Source: Caryophanales bacterium UBA6768 (lineage in GTDB: Bacteria; Bacillota; Bacilli; Bacillales_D; Amphibacillaceae). Taken from it: DNA of 16,704 nucleotides. The notes beneath the pieces were generated by a model. It saw nothing but the letters and a program-made list of their open reading frames with translations, ran no database searches and was not told the DNA's origin. The first letter of the stretch is position 1. The number at the start of each line of letters is the position of its first letter. The DNA lies in contig DKGO01000138.1 in the NCBI GenBank assembly GCA_002453315.1, positions 1-16,704 of the forward strand, given 5' to 3'. The translations under genes were made by a program, and so were the position numbers. Positions 7,163-14,879 of the stretch are shown in pieces.

Positions 7163-8584
7163 TCACCAATAATAAATAGCTGCCATAATAGCACTAAAAA
7201 CTATTACTAGACTAGAAAAAATGGAAATTAGATAATGCTCTTTTGCATTCAGTGTTTTAGTGTTACTTGCTAATAAAATAGTTGGAGAATGTACAGGAAA
7301 TATAGATACCCCACCAATAATCATAACAACTAGAAATCCCATACTAACTTGGGAGACATTTACAATTTGTGAGTAAGAAATTGCAACTGGAAAAATAACA
7401 ATAATTGCAGATGAAGGGATAACAAACAAAAGTCGTAAAAAAGCCAATAATATAGATATGATAATAATTTGACTCGGAACTGAAGCATCTTGTGAAACTA
7501 ATTTAAACAATTCACTTGCCAACTTCATTGAGGTTCCATTATTCTCCATTAATATACCCAAAGAAAATGAAGTTCCCAACAACAAAAAGTTTTCCCAATC
7601 AAACTTTTCAAAATCCTTACTATTAACTAACCCTATACTTGGCAAAGAATAAATTACCATTAATAACATAGGAGGTAATAATAATGGTATTTTGTTTTGA
7701 TCTATGACAATCCAAACAAGTATCATCATTAAAAAACTGATTAAAACTATTATTGCTTTTTTATTATTTTCTTTTATTCCACTTGGTAGTTTAGAGCCTT
7801 TAAAGTTATAGTTGTCAAGATTAATATTTATTTTTAAAACCCAACAAACAAATATATTGATGATTATAAAGCCCAACCATAGTGGTGGGGCTATCATAAA
7901 GAACCAAAATAGCCAACTTACTTTAATAATATTATAGTCATTAAAGAGTTGTGATGCTAAGACGGGAAATGCCCCACCTGTGAGTGTAATCATTGTGGCA
8001 GATTGATTCATGATTCCAATTATATAAATGGAGTATTTTTTAAAGGGGCTTTTGTCAGATAAATTAAAATATTGATTCATTCTTTCTATTATTGGATGAA
8101 ACATTTTAAACCTTGCGACCGCAGATGGTAAAAATATGGGTAAAATAGCCATAATAAAAGGTAACGACAACAAAAAAAGGATTGGTTTACCCCTACTCCA
8201 TCTGACTATCAAATTCACTATAATATGATCTACGTTTGCTTTTACAATTGCATTGCTAATCATAGTAAGTAAGAAAACAAAATAGATAGCCGGCGAAAGG
8301 AAACCAACAAATGCCTGTTCTACTTTCCCTACAAGATTAAATAATAATAAACAGCCCAAAATTAACATACTTGAAGAACCGGAAGGCAGGGTAGAAAATG
8401 TCCATAAATAAATAGCGAAAAAAAGCAGCCCTAATGTGATTTGTTGCTCTATCGAAAAACCTAATAGTACAATATTTTTCCCTAAATAAATGGTGTATAT
8501 GAAAAAAAGTAGAAAAATTACCCTTCTTAGTTGTAGTAATTCAATAGTTGCTTTTAACTTTTTTACAAAATTAAATTTATCCAT
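7163..8584 (-). CDS. DASS/SLC13-type anion permease
   Basis: This integral membrane carrier has 473 residues and about 11-12 hydrophobic segments. It resembles the divalent anion:Na+ symporter (DASS, SLC13) and wider ion-transporter superfamily, which import di- and tricarboxylates or sulfate. Two pseudo-repeated half motifs typical of the fold are visible: NQSATMITLTGGAFP (193-207), where classical members have SNTATxxxxTPP-like sequence, and PVHSPTILLASN (430-441) near the C terminus. The SNT signatures are altered to NQS and VHS, so substrate and ion coupling may differ from characterised members. It is last in the minus-strand cluster, 77 nt after the DUF4387 gene, with a hairpin and an own extended -10 promoter in the gap. 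The start ATG 8584 has only a weak ribosome binding site (CGGAATG). Substrate unknown; a carboxylate is likely from context. Confidence 0.75.
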   Translation of the reverse strand: MDKFNFVKKLKATIELLQLRRVIFLLFFIYTIYLGKNIVLLGFSIEQQITLGLLFFAIYLWTFSTLPSGSSSMLILGCLLLFNLVGKVEQAFVGFLSPAIYFVFLLTMISNAIVKANVDHIIVNLIVRWSRGKPILFLLSLPFIMAILPIFLPSAVARFKMFHPIIERMNQYFNLSDKSPFKKYSIYIIGIMNQSATMITLTGGAFPVLASQLFNDYNIIKVSWLFWFFMIAPPLWLGFIIINIFVCWVLKININLDNYNFKGSKLPSGIKENNKKAIIVLISFLMMILVWIVIDQNKIPLLLPPMLLMVIYSLPSIGLVNSKDFEKFDWENFLLLGTSFSLGILMENNGTSMKLASELFKLVSQDASVPSQIIIISILLAFLRLLFVIPSSAIIVIFPVAISYSQIVNVSQVSMGFLVVMIIGGVSIFPVHSPTILLASNTKTLNAKEHYLISIFSSLVIVFSAIMAAIYYW

Positions 8585-8609
8585 ATAATCATTCCGTTTA
8601 AAATTTTGA

Positions 8610-8618
8610 ATTATATCA
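8610..8618 (-). promoter_or_regulatory. Extended -10 promoter of the permease gene
   Basis: The minus strand reads TGATATAAT, that is TGn directly followed by a perfect TATAAT, an extended -10 element that can work without a good -35. It lies within the 13-bp palindrome TTATATCATATAA (8611-8623), a possible operator. It sits just after the hairpin at 8626-8654, and the start codon follows about 26 nt downstream. Confidence 0.5.
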
Positions 8619-8621
8619 TAT

Positions 8622-8654
8622 AAAATGGGTACATTTTTTGAAAAAACGTACCCA
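8622..8654 (-). terminator. Hairpin between DUF4387 and permease genes, terminator or attenuator
   Basis: TGGGTAC (8626-8632) and GTACCCA (8648-8654) form a 7-bp stem that continues, after one mismatch, as T6/A6 (8634-8639/8641-8646). On the minus strand the hairpin is followed by TTTTATA. It probably ends or thins transcripts coming from the upstream operon before the permease gene. Confidence 0.6.
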
Positions 8655-8661
8655 AATAATT

Positions 8662-8967
8662 TTAAATAGTAATATTGAGGATTTGATTGTATTGTTGTCC
8701 TGAATGCATATCCTTTTCGAATTTGTGTCCTTGTGGTGGTCTCCTTGGAAAAGATATTTTTACGACATTTAAATTATCCATATAGAAGAAGCTTACTTCA
8801 CTTTCATTAACATTATAAATCTTAGATATAACCAATTCATTTAAGTTATTTGAGTTTTTAACTTTATTATAGGAGTCTCTGTTTTTACAAAATATATCTA
8901 TCGTTGTCCAAAATGGTCCGGCATTTTTTGATCGAATATATTTTGCTAAATTGCTTAAGCCACTCAT
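8662..8967 (-). CDS. DUF4387 family protein
   Basis: This small soluble protein of 101 residues matches the DUF4387 family over its full length, including RSKNAGPF (12-19), the central LVISKIYNVNESEV, PRRPPQG (74-80) and the terminal GQQYNQILNI. Family members are found next to, or fused to, AtuA/DUF1446 proteins and are thought to act with them; their reaction is not known to me. The start was moved to ATG 8967: GAGGTGA lies 8 nt before it, whereas an in-frame ATG at 8994 inside the end of the AtuA gene has no ribosome binding site and would add nine residues absent from the family. With this start the gap to the AtuA stop is 19 nt, so translation may be coupled. Confidence 0.85.
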   Translation of the reverse strand: MSGLSNLAKYIRSKNAGPFWTTIDIFCKNRDSYNKVKNSNNLNELVISKIYNVNESEVSFFYMDNLNVVKISFPRRPPQGHKFEKDMHSGQQYNQILNITI

Positions 8968-8986
8968 GTCAATGTTCACCTCTTTT

Positions 8987-10345
8987 TTATACATTCATAT
9001 ATTCTATATTTATTAATTCTAATGGATAATCGACTTCCACTATATGGTGTAATTTAAATTCATATACCTGTCCTTTTTCAATTTCAGCAGGGGAAAACGG
9101 AAATGCAAAGGTTGGTGCTTGCTCCTCTTTATCAAGCGGAAAATGAAGGAGACTTGGATTAAATACTTTTGCTACCTGGGTTGCAAGTTCTTGAGTAGAT
9201 GCATTAACTACTAATAAAATGCCTATTTCATTAGGGATAAAACCAATGGGTACTTCCCCTTCAGTTACGGCGTTCCATCCGTAAGGCTTTATTTGAAATG
9301 AGAACTCATTCCTAGGTATGTTTAAATCATCTAGTCTTTTATTAACAAATTCTGTTAATTCATCTATCCACTTAGTTAGATTTCGCATAATCTTTCTGTC
9401 TTGTATCCCTACTATTGTAATGGTTTGGTACCCTGCCGATCCCGCCCCTTCCAATTTCATCGTATTTTTCCTGGCTTGTTTGAACTCTGATCCTGTTACC
9501 ATTACCCTTTTATCATCAATCTGGTAATAGGTTGAATTATAGGTGTCTAGTTCTCCTGATGGTTCAATTAATTTATAAGGGTCTGAATTTTCATAACTCA
9601 TATGTGCTGAGACGGAATAGGTGCTACAACTATTCCCTTCAGCAGTTGCCTCTATAATAAAACCATTATCATCAAAGGTTACTAATACACCCCCTTCGGT
9701 AGGATTTGTAGTACATAAAGGTCCACATTCGGCTATTTTTGCACCATGCCATGATGCTGCAACATTACAACCTTTCATTAAAGGCATTGCGGCAATTACA
9801 GCGGTGTCTGTAGCCCGTCCACATAATACGACATCTGCCCCTTCTTCCAAGGCCTTAATAAATGGTTCAGCACCAGCCAATCCAACAACATGATTACATT
9901 GATCAAACGTATCATTAGAAATTTCCGGTGCACCCTCCAATGGCTTAATTTGACCACTTTTAAACTTTTTATATAATACCTCCCGACTTAGTTCCGTGTA
10001 TACTTTTGCAATTTTGAGCTTTATCCCTTCCTCTTCGCATATATTTTTACATATTTGGGCCAATTCATCTACATTCTTATTAACTCCACATGTTCCAGCA
10101 GTTCCTACTAGTACAGGTATAGACAGTTTCTGTCCACCTTTAATCATTAATTTCATTTCTTCTTTAACTGCATCGTTGGCGTATTTACCTTTGCCTGTTC
10201 CCAAATAATATGGCCCTGAATCTGTTGAACCAGCATCACAACTAATAACATCTGGTTCTAGTTCAAGACCCATTTCCATTGATTCCGGGGTAATTGTACC
10301 AAATCCCAATCCACCCGCTGGGACGAATACTTTACATTTTTTCAT
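8987..10345 (-). CDS. AtuA-family (DUF1446) protein
   Basis: This 452-residue cytoplasmic protein belongs to the AtuA/DUF1446 family, named after a protein of the Pseudomonas acyclic terpene (citronellol/geraniol) pathway whose biochemical role is unclear. Family blocks are easy to see: GGLGFG (11-16), DAGSTDSGPYYLG (37-49), GTAGTCG (81-87), a GADVVLCGRATDTAV stretch (about 173-187) and a C-terminal part (about 355-452) that could be the separate small domain described for the family. No pathway partner of terpene degradation is nearby; instead it is followed by DUF4387 and preceded by the tripartite transporter genes (44 nt). ATG 10345 has AAGGAGAG 9 nt upstream. It is probably an enzyme acting on an organic acid or acyl-CoA derived from the imported compound, but this is inference. 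Confidence 0.85.
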   Translation of the reverse strand: MKKCKVFVPAGGLGFGTITPESMEMGLELEPDVISCDAGSTDSGPYYLGTGKGKYANDAVKEEMKLMIKGGQKLSIPVLVGTAGTCGVNKNVDELAQICKNICEEEGIKLKIAKVYTELSREVLYKKFKSGQIKPLEGAPEISNDTFDQCNHVVGLAGAEPFIKALEEGADVVLCGRATDTAVIAAMPLMKGCNVAASWHGAKIAECGPLCTTNPTEGGVLVTFDDNGFIIEATAEGNSCSTYSVSAHMSYENSDPYKLIEPSGELDTYNSTYYQIDDKRVMVTGSEFKQARKNTMKLEGAGSAGYQTITIVGIQDRKIMRNLTKWIDELTEFVNKRLDDLNIPRNEFSFQIKPYGWNAVTEGEVPIGFIPNEIGILLVVNASTQELATQVAKVFNPSLLHFPLDKEEQAPTFAFPFSPAEIEKGQVYEFKLHHIVEVDYPLELINIEYMNV

Positions 10346-10389
10346 TATAATATTCTCTCCTTGTTGTTAACCTCTATTTATATCCAGAC

Positions 10390-10851
10390 TTAAAGAAATG
10401 GAAAAATATTAGACAATAAACTGCTAGGCCATTGTAAATTAAATACACTGCCAAAAATATTTAATGCAACTGTAACAAAAAATGCGGATACAATAGCTTT
10501 TACAAAACCAAGTCTTGTTATATACATTAAAAATAAAAACAAATAAATAAGGGTGCCTATTTTTATTCCAAGTAAATAAACTATTGGAAAATAGCAAAGA
10601 ATGATCAGTGTATATTTAAAAAGAGCCCTTAAATTATTATGAAATGGTTCTCTATTATTATTATCTTTATATAGATGAAGTATATTTCGCATTATATCGA
10701 TGCTTAAAAGGGATATTCCCAATAATGATATTGTCAAAGGGAAATACATGGCTGTTTTTCTAAAATCAAGAGATTTCCAAGCAGCAACACATAAAATTAA
10801 AAATAGCATGATTGAAAATATCAAGGAAGTCGTTTTTTTATTCAATTGCAT
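10390..10851 (-). CDS. tctB: Tripartite tricarboxylate transporter small membrane subunit TctB
   Basis: This small membrane protein of 153 residues has four to five hydrophobic helices (near 10-25, 36-55, 82-100, 103-117, 120-135 and a short end) and the size and layout of TctB, the four-helix partner of TctA in tripartite tricarboxylate transporters. Sequence conservation in this family is low, so the call rests on topology and position. It overlaps the end of tctA by 14 nt, which implies translational coupling. ATG 10851 follows AAAGGTGG; an in-frame GTG at 10857 is part of that ribosome binding site. The order here is C-A-B, unlike the C-B-A order of the Salmonella tct operon. Confidence 0.8.
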   Translation of the reverse strand: MQLNKKTTSLIFSIMLFLILCVAAWKSLDFRKTAMYFPLTISLLGISLLSIDIMRNILHLYKDNNNREPFHNNLRALFKYTLIILCYFPIVYLLGIKIGTLIYLFLFLMYITRLGFVKAIVSAFFVTVALNIFGSVFNLQWPSSLLSNIFPFL

Positions 10852-12316
10852 TACCACCTTTCGACCTCATTATCCATGTGTTTCCAACAACTAAAGCAAT
10901 TATAATTACACCTATAATGATAACCCCTGGATTTAGCATCCAATCTAAACCAAATCTCGACATTGATAACCATAGATATCGTTCTGCAGGAACTGATAAA
11001 ACAAAACCAATTAAAATTGGAGCCCTTGGCCAATCCAAAGTTTTTAAAATCCAGGAAAATAAACCTAGTACAATAAACAGAATTAAATCTCCCCAATGTC
11101 TAGTGCTTTGGTATGCCCCAATAGTTAATAATACAATAAGGAAGGGAACGAGTGTTGTAGATTGCATAGTGCTAATCCGAGAAATAGGCCTTATTAATGC
11201 TATGCATAGCGCGGCCCCAATTACATTCGCTATGACTAAAGTCCAAACTATTGTTAGTGTTACCGACAAGTTTTGAGTAATCATTGATGGTCCAGCCTGT
11301 AAACCCATTAATGTTAAACCACCCAAAAGGATAGCAGTTGTTCCACTACCGGGAATTCCAAACATCAAAGTGGGAATTAAAGTACCACCTTCCTTTGCAT
11401 TATTTGCACTCTCAGGTGCAATCACTCCCCTAATATCACCTTTTCCAAAGTTTTCAGTATTTTTTTCTGTTTGCTTTGTAAACCCATATGCAATCCAGTC
11501 TATAACACTACCACCTACACCCGGAATAAATCCCATCAATACGCCAATTACTGCATTTTTGAATATTAGAAATTTATTTTTTAATGCATCTTTTATTCCT
11601 GTAAGCCAGCTACCTTTCAGATTATCAACTTTAGATATGCTTTCATCCTCAATAAGAAGATCCAGAAGGATTGGAAAAGCAAATAAAGATAATGCTAGCA
11701 CAGGAAGTGGAAATCCTTCACTTAAATACAGTGAATCAAAGGTAAATCTATATTCCGTTACTGTTGGTGCCGTACCAATACTTCCCGCCAATAACCCTAA
11801 GACACCTGCAATGATTCCTTTGAAAGGGCTCTCTGAGGAAACAACCCCGACTATACTTAAACCCAATAATGAAAGCATAAATAACTCTGGAGAACCAAAT
11901 GCTAATATTAGGGGTCTAGCTACAGGAATAGCAATAAATAATGCTATTCCACCAATAACCCCACCAACGAGGGAAGCAAAAAACGCTGCCCCAAGAGCCC
12001 GAGAGGCTTCTCCCCTTCGGGCAAGGGGAAACCCATCCATTATTGTAGCTTGTGCCCCAGATGTACCGGGTACTCCTATTAATACAGAAGGAAACGTATC
12101 ACTTGTATGCGTAACTGCTACCATACCAATTAATAAGGCCATTCCGGTATGCGGATCCATTCCATATACGAAAGGTAACAATAGGGACATTCCTATCAAT
12201 CCACTTAAACCTGGTAAAACACCTACCGTTATTCCTAATAGTATGCCGATGATCATAACTCCAAAACGTACTGGTTCAATAAATACACCCAAAGCATTAA
12301 TTGCTTCTTGTAACAA
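10838..12316 (-). CDS. tctA: Tripartite tricarboxylate transporter large membrane subunit TctA
   Basis: This integral membrane protein of 492 residues has about 12 helices and is the transport channel of a TctABC system, driven by an ion gradient and fed by the binding protein TctC. Conserved blocks are clear: GVLPGLSGLIG (32-42), GVPGTSGAQATIMDGFPLA (81-99), GFIPGVGGS (262-270), PESANNAKEGG (301-311) and GIPGSGTTAILLGG (320-333). The two PG-containing halves reflect the internal duplication of the family. Translation starts at TTG 12316, 7 nt after GGGAGGG, with no in-frame ATG nearby. It lies 39 nt after tctC and overlaps tctB. Confidence 0.93.
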   Translation of the reverse strand: MLQEAINALGVFIEPVRFGVMIIGILLGITVGVLPGLSGLIGMSLLLPFVYGMDPHTGMALLIGMVAVTHTSDTFPSVLIGVPGTSGAQATIMDGFPLARRGEASRALGAAFFASLVGGVIGGIALFIAIPVARPLILAFGSPELFMLSLLGLSIVGVVSSESPFKGIIAGVLGLLAGSIGTAPTVTEYRFTFDSLYLSEGFPLPVLALSLFAFPILLDLLIEDESISKVDNLKGSWLTGIKDALKNKFLIFKNAVIGVLMGFIPGVGGSVIDWIAYGFTKQTEKNTENFGKGDIRGVIAPESANNAKEGGTLIPTLMFGIPGSGTTAILLGGLTLMGLQAGPSMITQNLSVTLTIVWTLVIANVIGAALCIALIRPISRISTMQSTTLVPFLIVLLTIGAYQSTRHWGDLILFIVLGLFSWILKTLDWPRAPILIGFVLSVPAERYLWLSMSRFGLDWMLNPGVIIIGVIIIALVVGNTWIMRSKGGNAIE

Positions 12317-12355
12317 TAGAATTCCCTCCCCCTTCTGTATTACCCGAACCGTCTA

Positions 12356-13498
12356 TTAAAAACCTTCATCATATTTATCCTCTAACAAATCTATGACCCA
12401 ATTAATAACTTCATCATCTACATCAAAAGATTCTTTTACTAAACTTTCCAATTGTTCTCCGTAAATTGGGGTATATCCTCCAAGAATTTCTTCTCCTTCT
12501 TCTAAAAACTCCTTATCATTCGCTATAGATGAGGCAGCCTCTTTTAAAGCATTTATGGCATCGGTAGGGGCATCATCATGTACCATTAACATTTTTGATA
12601 ATGAATAATTTGAGATCATAAGTGCTTTCATCGCCTGAAAGGCTTGACCTGATGGCTTATCTCCATGTATTTCCTCATAAAACTCTACAAAGGTTAACAT
12701 ATCTGGGAATTTTGGATCCCTTACTATTTCCCCATCCTCATTAAAAACACCATAGTTAAATAGGGGTATTGCTTTTCCCCCATCAACCAAAGGCTCCACA
12801 TTCTCTAAATAGGAGGGAACTGTCTGTGAATCAAAATTTAACTCTCCCTGTTCGAAGGCCACTCGTGTTGCTCCCCTACCATCATATCCAAATATAGTAT
12901 TTGCATCTACACCAAGTATTTCAAAAGCTAATAAAGTTACAATATCCGCCCCGGTGGCATTGACTGCCCCATAATATAAGTCTATATCTAGAAAATCCTT
13001 GGGGTCCTCATATCCCACATCAGATGAAATATATAATATAGAGTTATTTGGAATTCCCATTAAAGGAGTGAAATCCAAAAGATCATATTGAATATCCGGA
13101 TTTCCCAATAAGTAAGATGCATAGGTAGATTCAGCGGCTAATAGTAAATTTTCACCATTATGATCACGAGAATTCTCATAAATATTAACTCCACTAATAC
13201 TTCCCCCACCGGGCTCATTTATAACCTGTACAGATGGTGACCCGGCGATAAATTTACTTAGATAAGGCGCCTCGAATCGAGCGGTTACATCTGAACCGCC
13301 TCCGGGGCCAAACGGAACTAATAGTTCTATTGACTTTCCCTCATAAAATGTATCTTCAGTAGAATCATTGCCTGTTTCATTTTCCGATTTATTTGAATTA
13401 TCAACTTCACTTGAACTACTTTCACCATTATTACAGGCACTAAATAGCAAAATCACTAGTAATAAAGTACACGAATATAGGAAATATCTTCTCTTCAT
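12356..13498 (-). CDS. tctC: Tripartite tricarboxylate transporter solute-binding lipoprotein TctC
   Basis: This extracellular solute-binding protein of the TctC/Bug family has 380 residues. The N terminus MKRRYF plus a hydrophobic run ends in LFSAC, a lipobox with Cys22, so the mature protein is anchored as a lipoprotein, as expected for a Gram-positive cell. A Ser/Asn/Glu-rich linker follows (23-50). The ligand-binding loops are recognisable: VPFGPGGGSD (61-70) and NEPGGGS (94-100), which in this fold hold a carboxylate through backbone and water contacts. The start was set at ATG 13498, 8 nt after GAGGAGAGG; the frame stays open upstream into the end of the peptidase gene, but those 28 residues would spoil the signal peptide. 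It lies 40 nt after the M20 gene. Ligand unknown, probably a mono- or dicarboxylic acid. Confidence 0.92.
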   Translation of the reverse strand: MKRRYFLYSCTLLLVILLFSACNNGESSSSEVDNSNKSENETGNDSTEDTFYEGKSIELLVPFGPGGGSDVTARFEAPYLSKFIAGSPSVQVINEPGGGSISGVNIYENSRDHNGENLLLAAESTYASYLLGNPDIQYDLLDFTPLMGIPNNSILYISSDVGYEDPKDFLDIDLYYGAVNATGADIVTLLAFEILGVDANTIFGYDGRGATRVAFEQGELNFDSQTVPSYLENVEPLVDGGKAIPLFNYGVFNEDGEIVRDPKFPDMLTFVEFYEEIHGDKPSGQAFQAMKALMISNYSLSKMLMVHDDAPTDAINALKEAASSIANDKEFLEEGEEILGGYTPIYGEQLESLVKESFDVDDEVINWVIDLLEDKYDEGF

Positions 13499-13538
13499 TT
13501 TATAAACCTCTCCTCTTATAATATTTCTGTTACCGCTT

Positions 13539-14690
13539 TCAAAATACTTTAGCCATTTCCATAAAATATTCAATTGACTCATAATATTTACTTAATTCAA
13601 CATACTCATTTGGTTGATGGGCAAGTTTGTCATCTCCCGGCCCATAGATTATGATAGGAATATTATTATAAGCAGGACCAAATATAGAAGCATCAGTATA
13701 ATAATTTGCAGTCCTAGTGGTCTGCCCTTCATTAATCTTATTTGCGACTTGTAAAGATAGTTTTATAAAATCATCATTTTCATTATTGAACAAAGGTGGT
13801 AAATCATTTAAAATTTTTACAGTGGCTTTAAAATCATTTGTTTCTTGTTTTAATTTTTCAATTATTTGTTTTATATCACTTAATATCCTTTGGTGTGATA
13901 ATTCAGGAATGGTTCTGAAATCAATCGTTAAACTACAATTATCTGGAACAACATTTGTTTTTACCCCCCCCTTTATTGTCCCTAAACTAAAAGATGGTTC
14001 TCCTAATAGGCTATTTGTTACACCTCCCGGGAATTGATATCTTTCCAATTCATTAAAAAATTTAATCATATGACCGATAGCATTTACCCCTTCATGTGGC
14101 ATAGAACCGTGTGCTGTCTTTCCGAATATCTTAACTTCTAACCAAAGGGCCCCTTTATGTGCTATACACACCCTATTATTACTTGGTTCTGATATTATAA
14201 TTGCACCTGGATTTTCTATCATCCCCTCCTCCACTGCCCGTTTTGCTCCTAAACAATCAACCTCTTCTCCAGCAGTTCCAATAAATATAATATCCGAATT
14301 CGGAACAAAATTTGCTTCTTTTAAATTAATCATGGCCTCAATCATTCCTGCAACTCCACTTTTCATGTCTGATGCACCACGCCCATATAACTTTTGCTTA
14401 ATAACTGTACCACTAAATGGGGCAAAATCCCACGGTATCTCTCCAGCAGGCACTGTATCCAAATGGCCACTAAATATTAATTTAGGTTTATCAGGATATT
14501 TCCCCCTTAATTTAACTAAAACATTTGCACGATCATGGGTTATTTTCCTTATATGGGTCTCTAAATTTGAACTTCTAGAATGACTTACTATAGCATTAGC
14601 CACCTCTAACTCGTTCCCCGGAGGATTAATACTATTAATTTTTATTATATTTTGTAGGAATTCGAGTGCCCTTTTTCTATTAATGTTCAT
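13539..14690 (-). CDS. M20-family metallopeptidase / amidohydrolase (ArgE/DapE type)
   Basis: This cytoplasmic enzyme of 383 residues uses two zinc (or other divalent) ions. All expected metal and catalytic residues are present: His76 and Asp78 in GHLDTVP, bridging Asp108 in GASDMKSG, general base Glu142 and ligand Glu143 in AGEE, Glu168 in SEPS, and His358 in LAHQPNE. The lid domain (about 175-285) carries His194 in GKTAHGSMP. Relatives deacylate N-acetylornithine or N-succinyl-diaminopimelate or cleave dipeptides; in this cluster it more likely releases an acid from an imported N-acyl amino acid or amide. It is first in the operon. ATG 14690 follows AGAGGAGA closely; an upstream in-frame ATG at 14705 lacks a ribosome binding site. 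It is divergent from the PucR-family gene, with 189 nt between the start codons. Confidence 0.88.
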   Translation of the reverse strand: MNINRKRALEFLQNIIKINSINPPGNELEVANAIVSHSRSSNLETHIRKITHDRANVLVKLRGKYPDKPKLIFSGHLDTVPAGEIPWDFAPFSGTVIKQKLYGRGASDMKSGVAGMIEAMINLKEANFVPNSDIIFIGTAGEEVDCLGAKRAVEEGMIENPGAIIISEPSNNRVCIAHKGALWLEVKIFGKTAHGSMPHEGVNAIGHMIKFFNELERYQFPGGVTNSLLGEPSFSLGTIKGGVKTNVVPDNCSLTIDFRTIPELSHQRILSDIKQIIEKLKQETNDFKATVKILNDLPPLFNNENDDFIKLSLQVANKINEGQTTRTANYYTDASIFGPAYNNIPIIIYGPGDDKLAHQPNEYVELSKYYESIEYFMEMAKVF

Positions 14691-14879
14691 GTTTTCTCCT
14701 CTCATGACTTAACTATTTTAGCGGAATGCTTAGACCAATAACGATTAAATAATCTAACTATTTTGAACTTATTTTATATTTTAACACAAAGATATTTGGA
14801 TAATATACATTTTTCAGCAATAAATTGTATTAATTTTTAGACAAATGTATAATTCACCTTAACAAGGAGTGAAAATATT
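14691..14879. promoter_or_regulatory. Divergent control region of the catabolic operon and its regulator
   Basis: This region separates the M20 gene from the PucR-family gene. It holds a 10-bp direct repeat TAACTATTTT at 14710-14719 and 14755-14764, 45 bp apart, near the M20 start, which could be an activator or repressor site. No convincing -35/-10 pair was found on the minus strand, as is common for activator-dependent promoters. A plus-strand promoter is listed separately. Confidence 0.4.
14825..14853 (+). promoter_or_regulatory. Probable promoter of the PucR-family gene
   Basis: TTGTAT (14825-14830) and a perfect TATAAT (14848-14853) are spaced by 17 nt. Transcription would begin near 14860, leaving a short leader that holds the ribosome binding site AAGGAGTGA before ATG 14880. 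The -35 is only a half match. Confidence 0.55.

Noticed and set aside
8987..10345. Acyclic terpene degradation as the role of this locus
   Set aside because: Only the family name points that way; no carboxylase, CoA ligase, hydratase or dehydrogenase of that pathway is present.
11370..12359. A 329-codon plus-strand open frame opposite tctA
   Set aside because: Its composition is the complement of a membrane-protein gene; tctA on the other strand has all family motifs and a strong ribosome binding site.
13499..13582. N-terminal extension of TctC by 28 residues
   Set aside because: It overlaps the peptidase gene, has no ribosome binding site and would bury the lipoprotein signal peptide that begins at 13498.
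13539..14690. Allantoate amidohydrolase or carbamoylase, suggested by the PucR-type regulator and purine catabolism
   Set aside because: The sequence follows the ArgE/DapE type with an AGEE general-base motif and no other purine-degradation gene is nearby; PucR-family regulators control many unrelated pathways.
14738..14753. Possible CcpA (cre) site around AATCGTTATT on the minus strand
   Set aside because: Several required bases of the consensus do not match, including the terminal CA.
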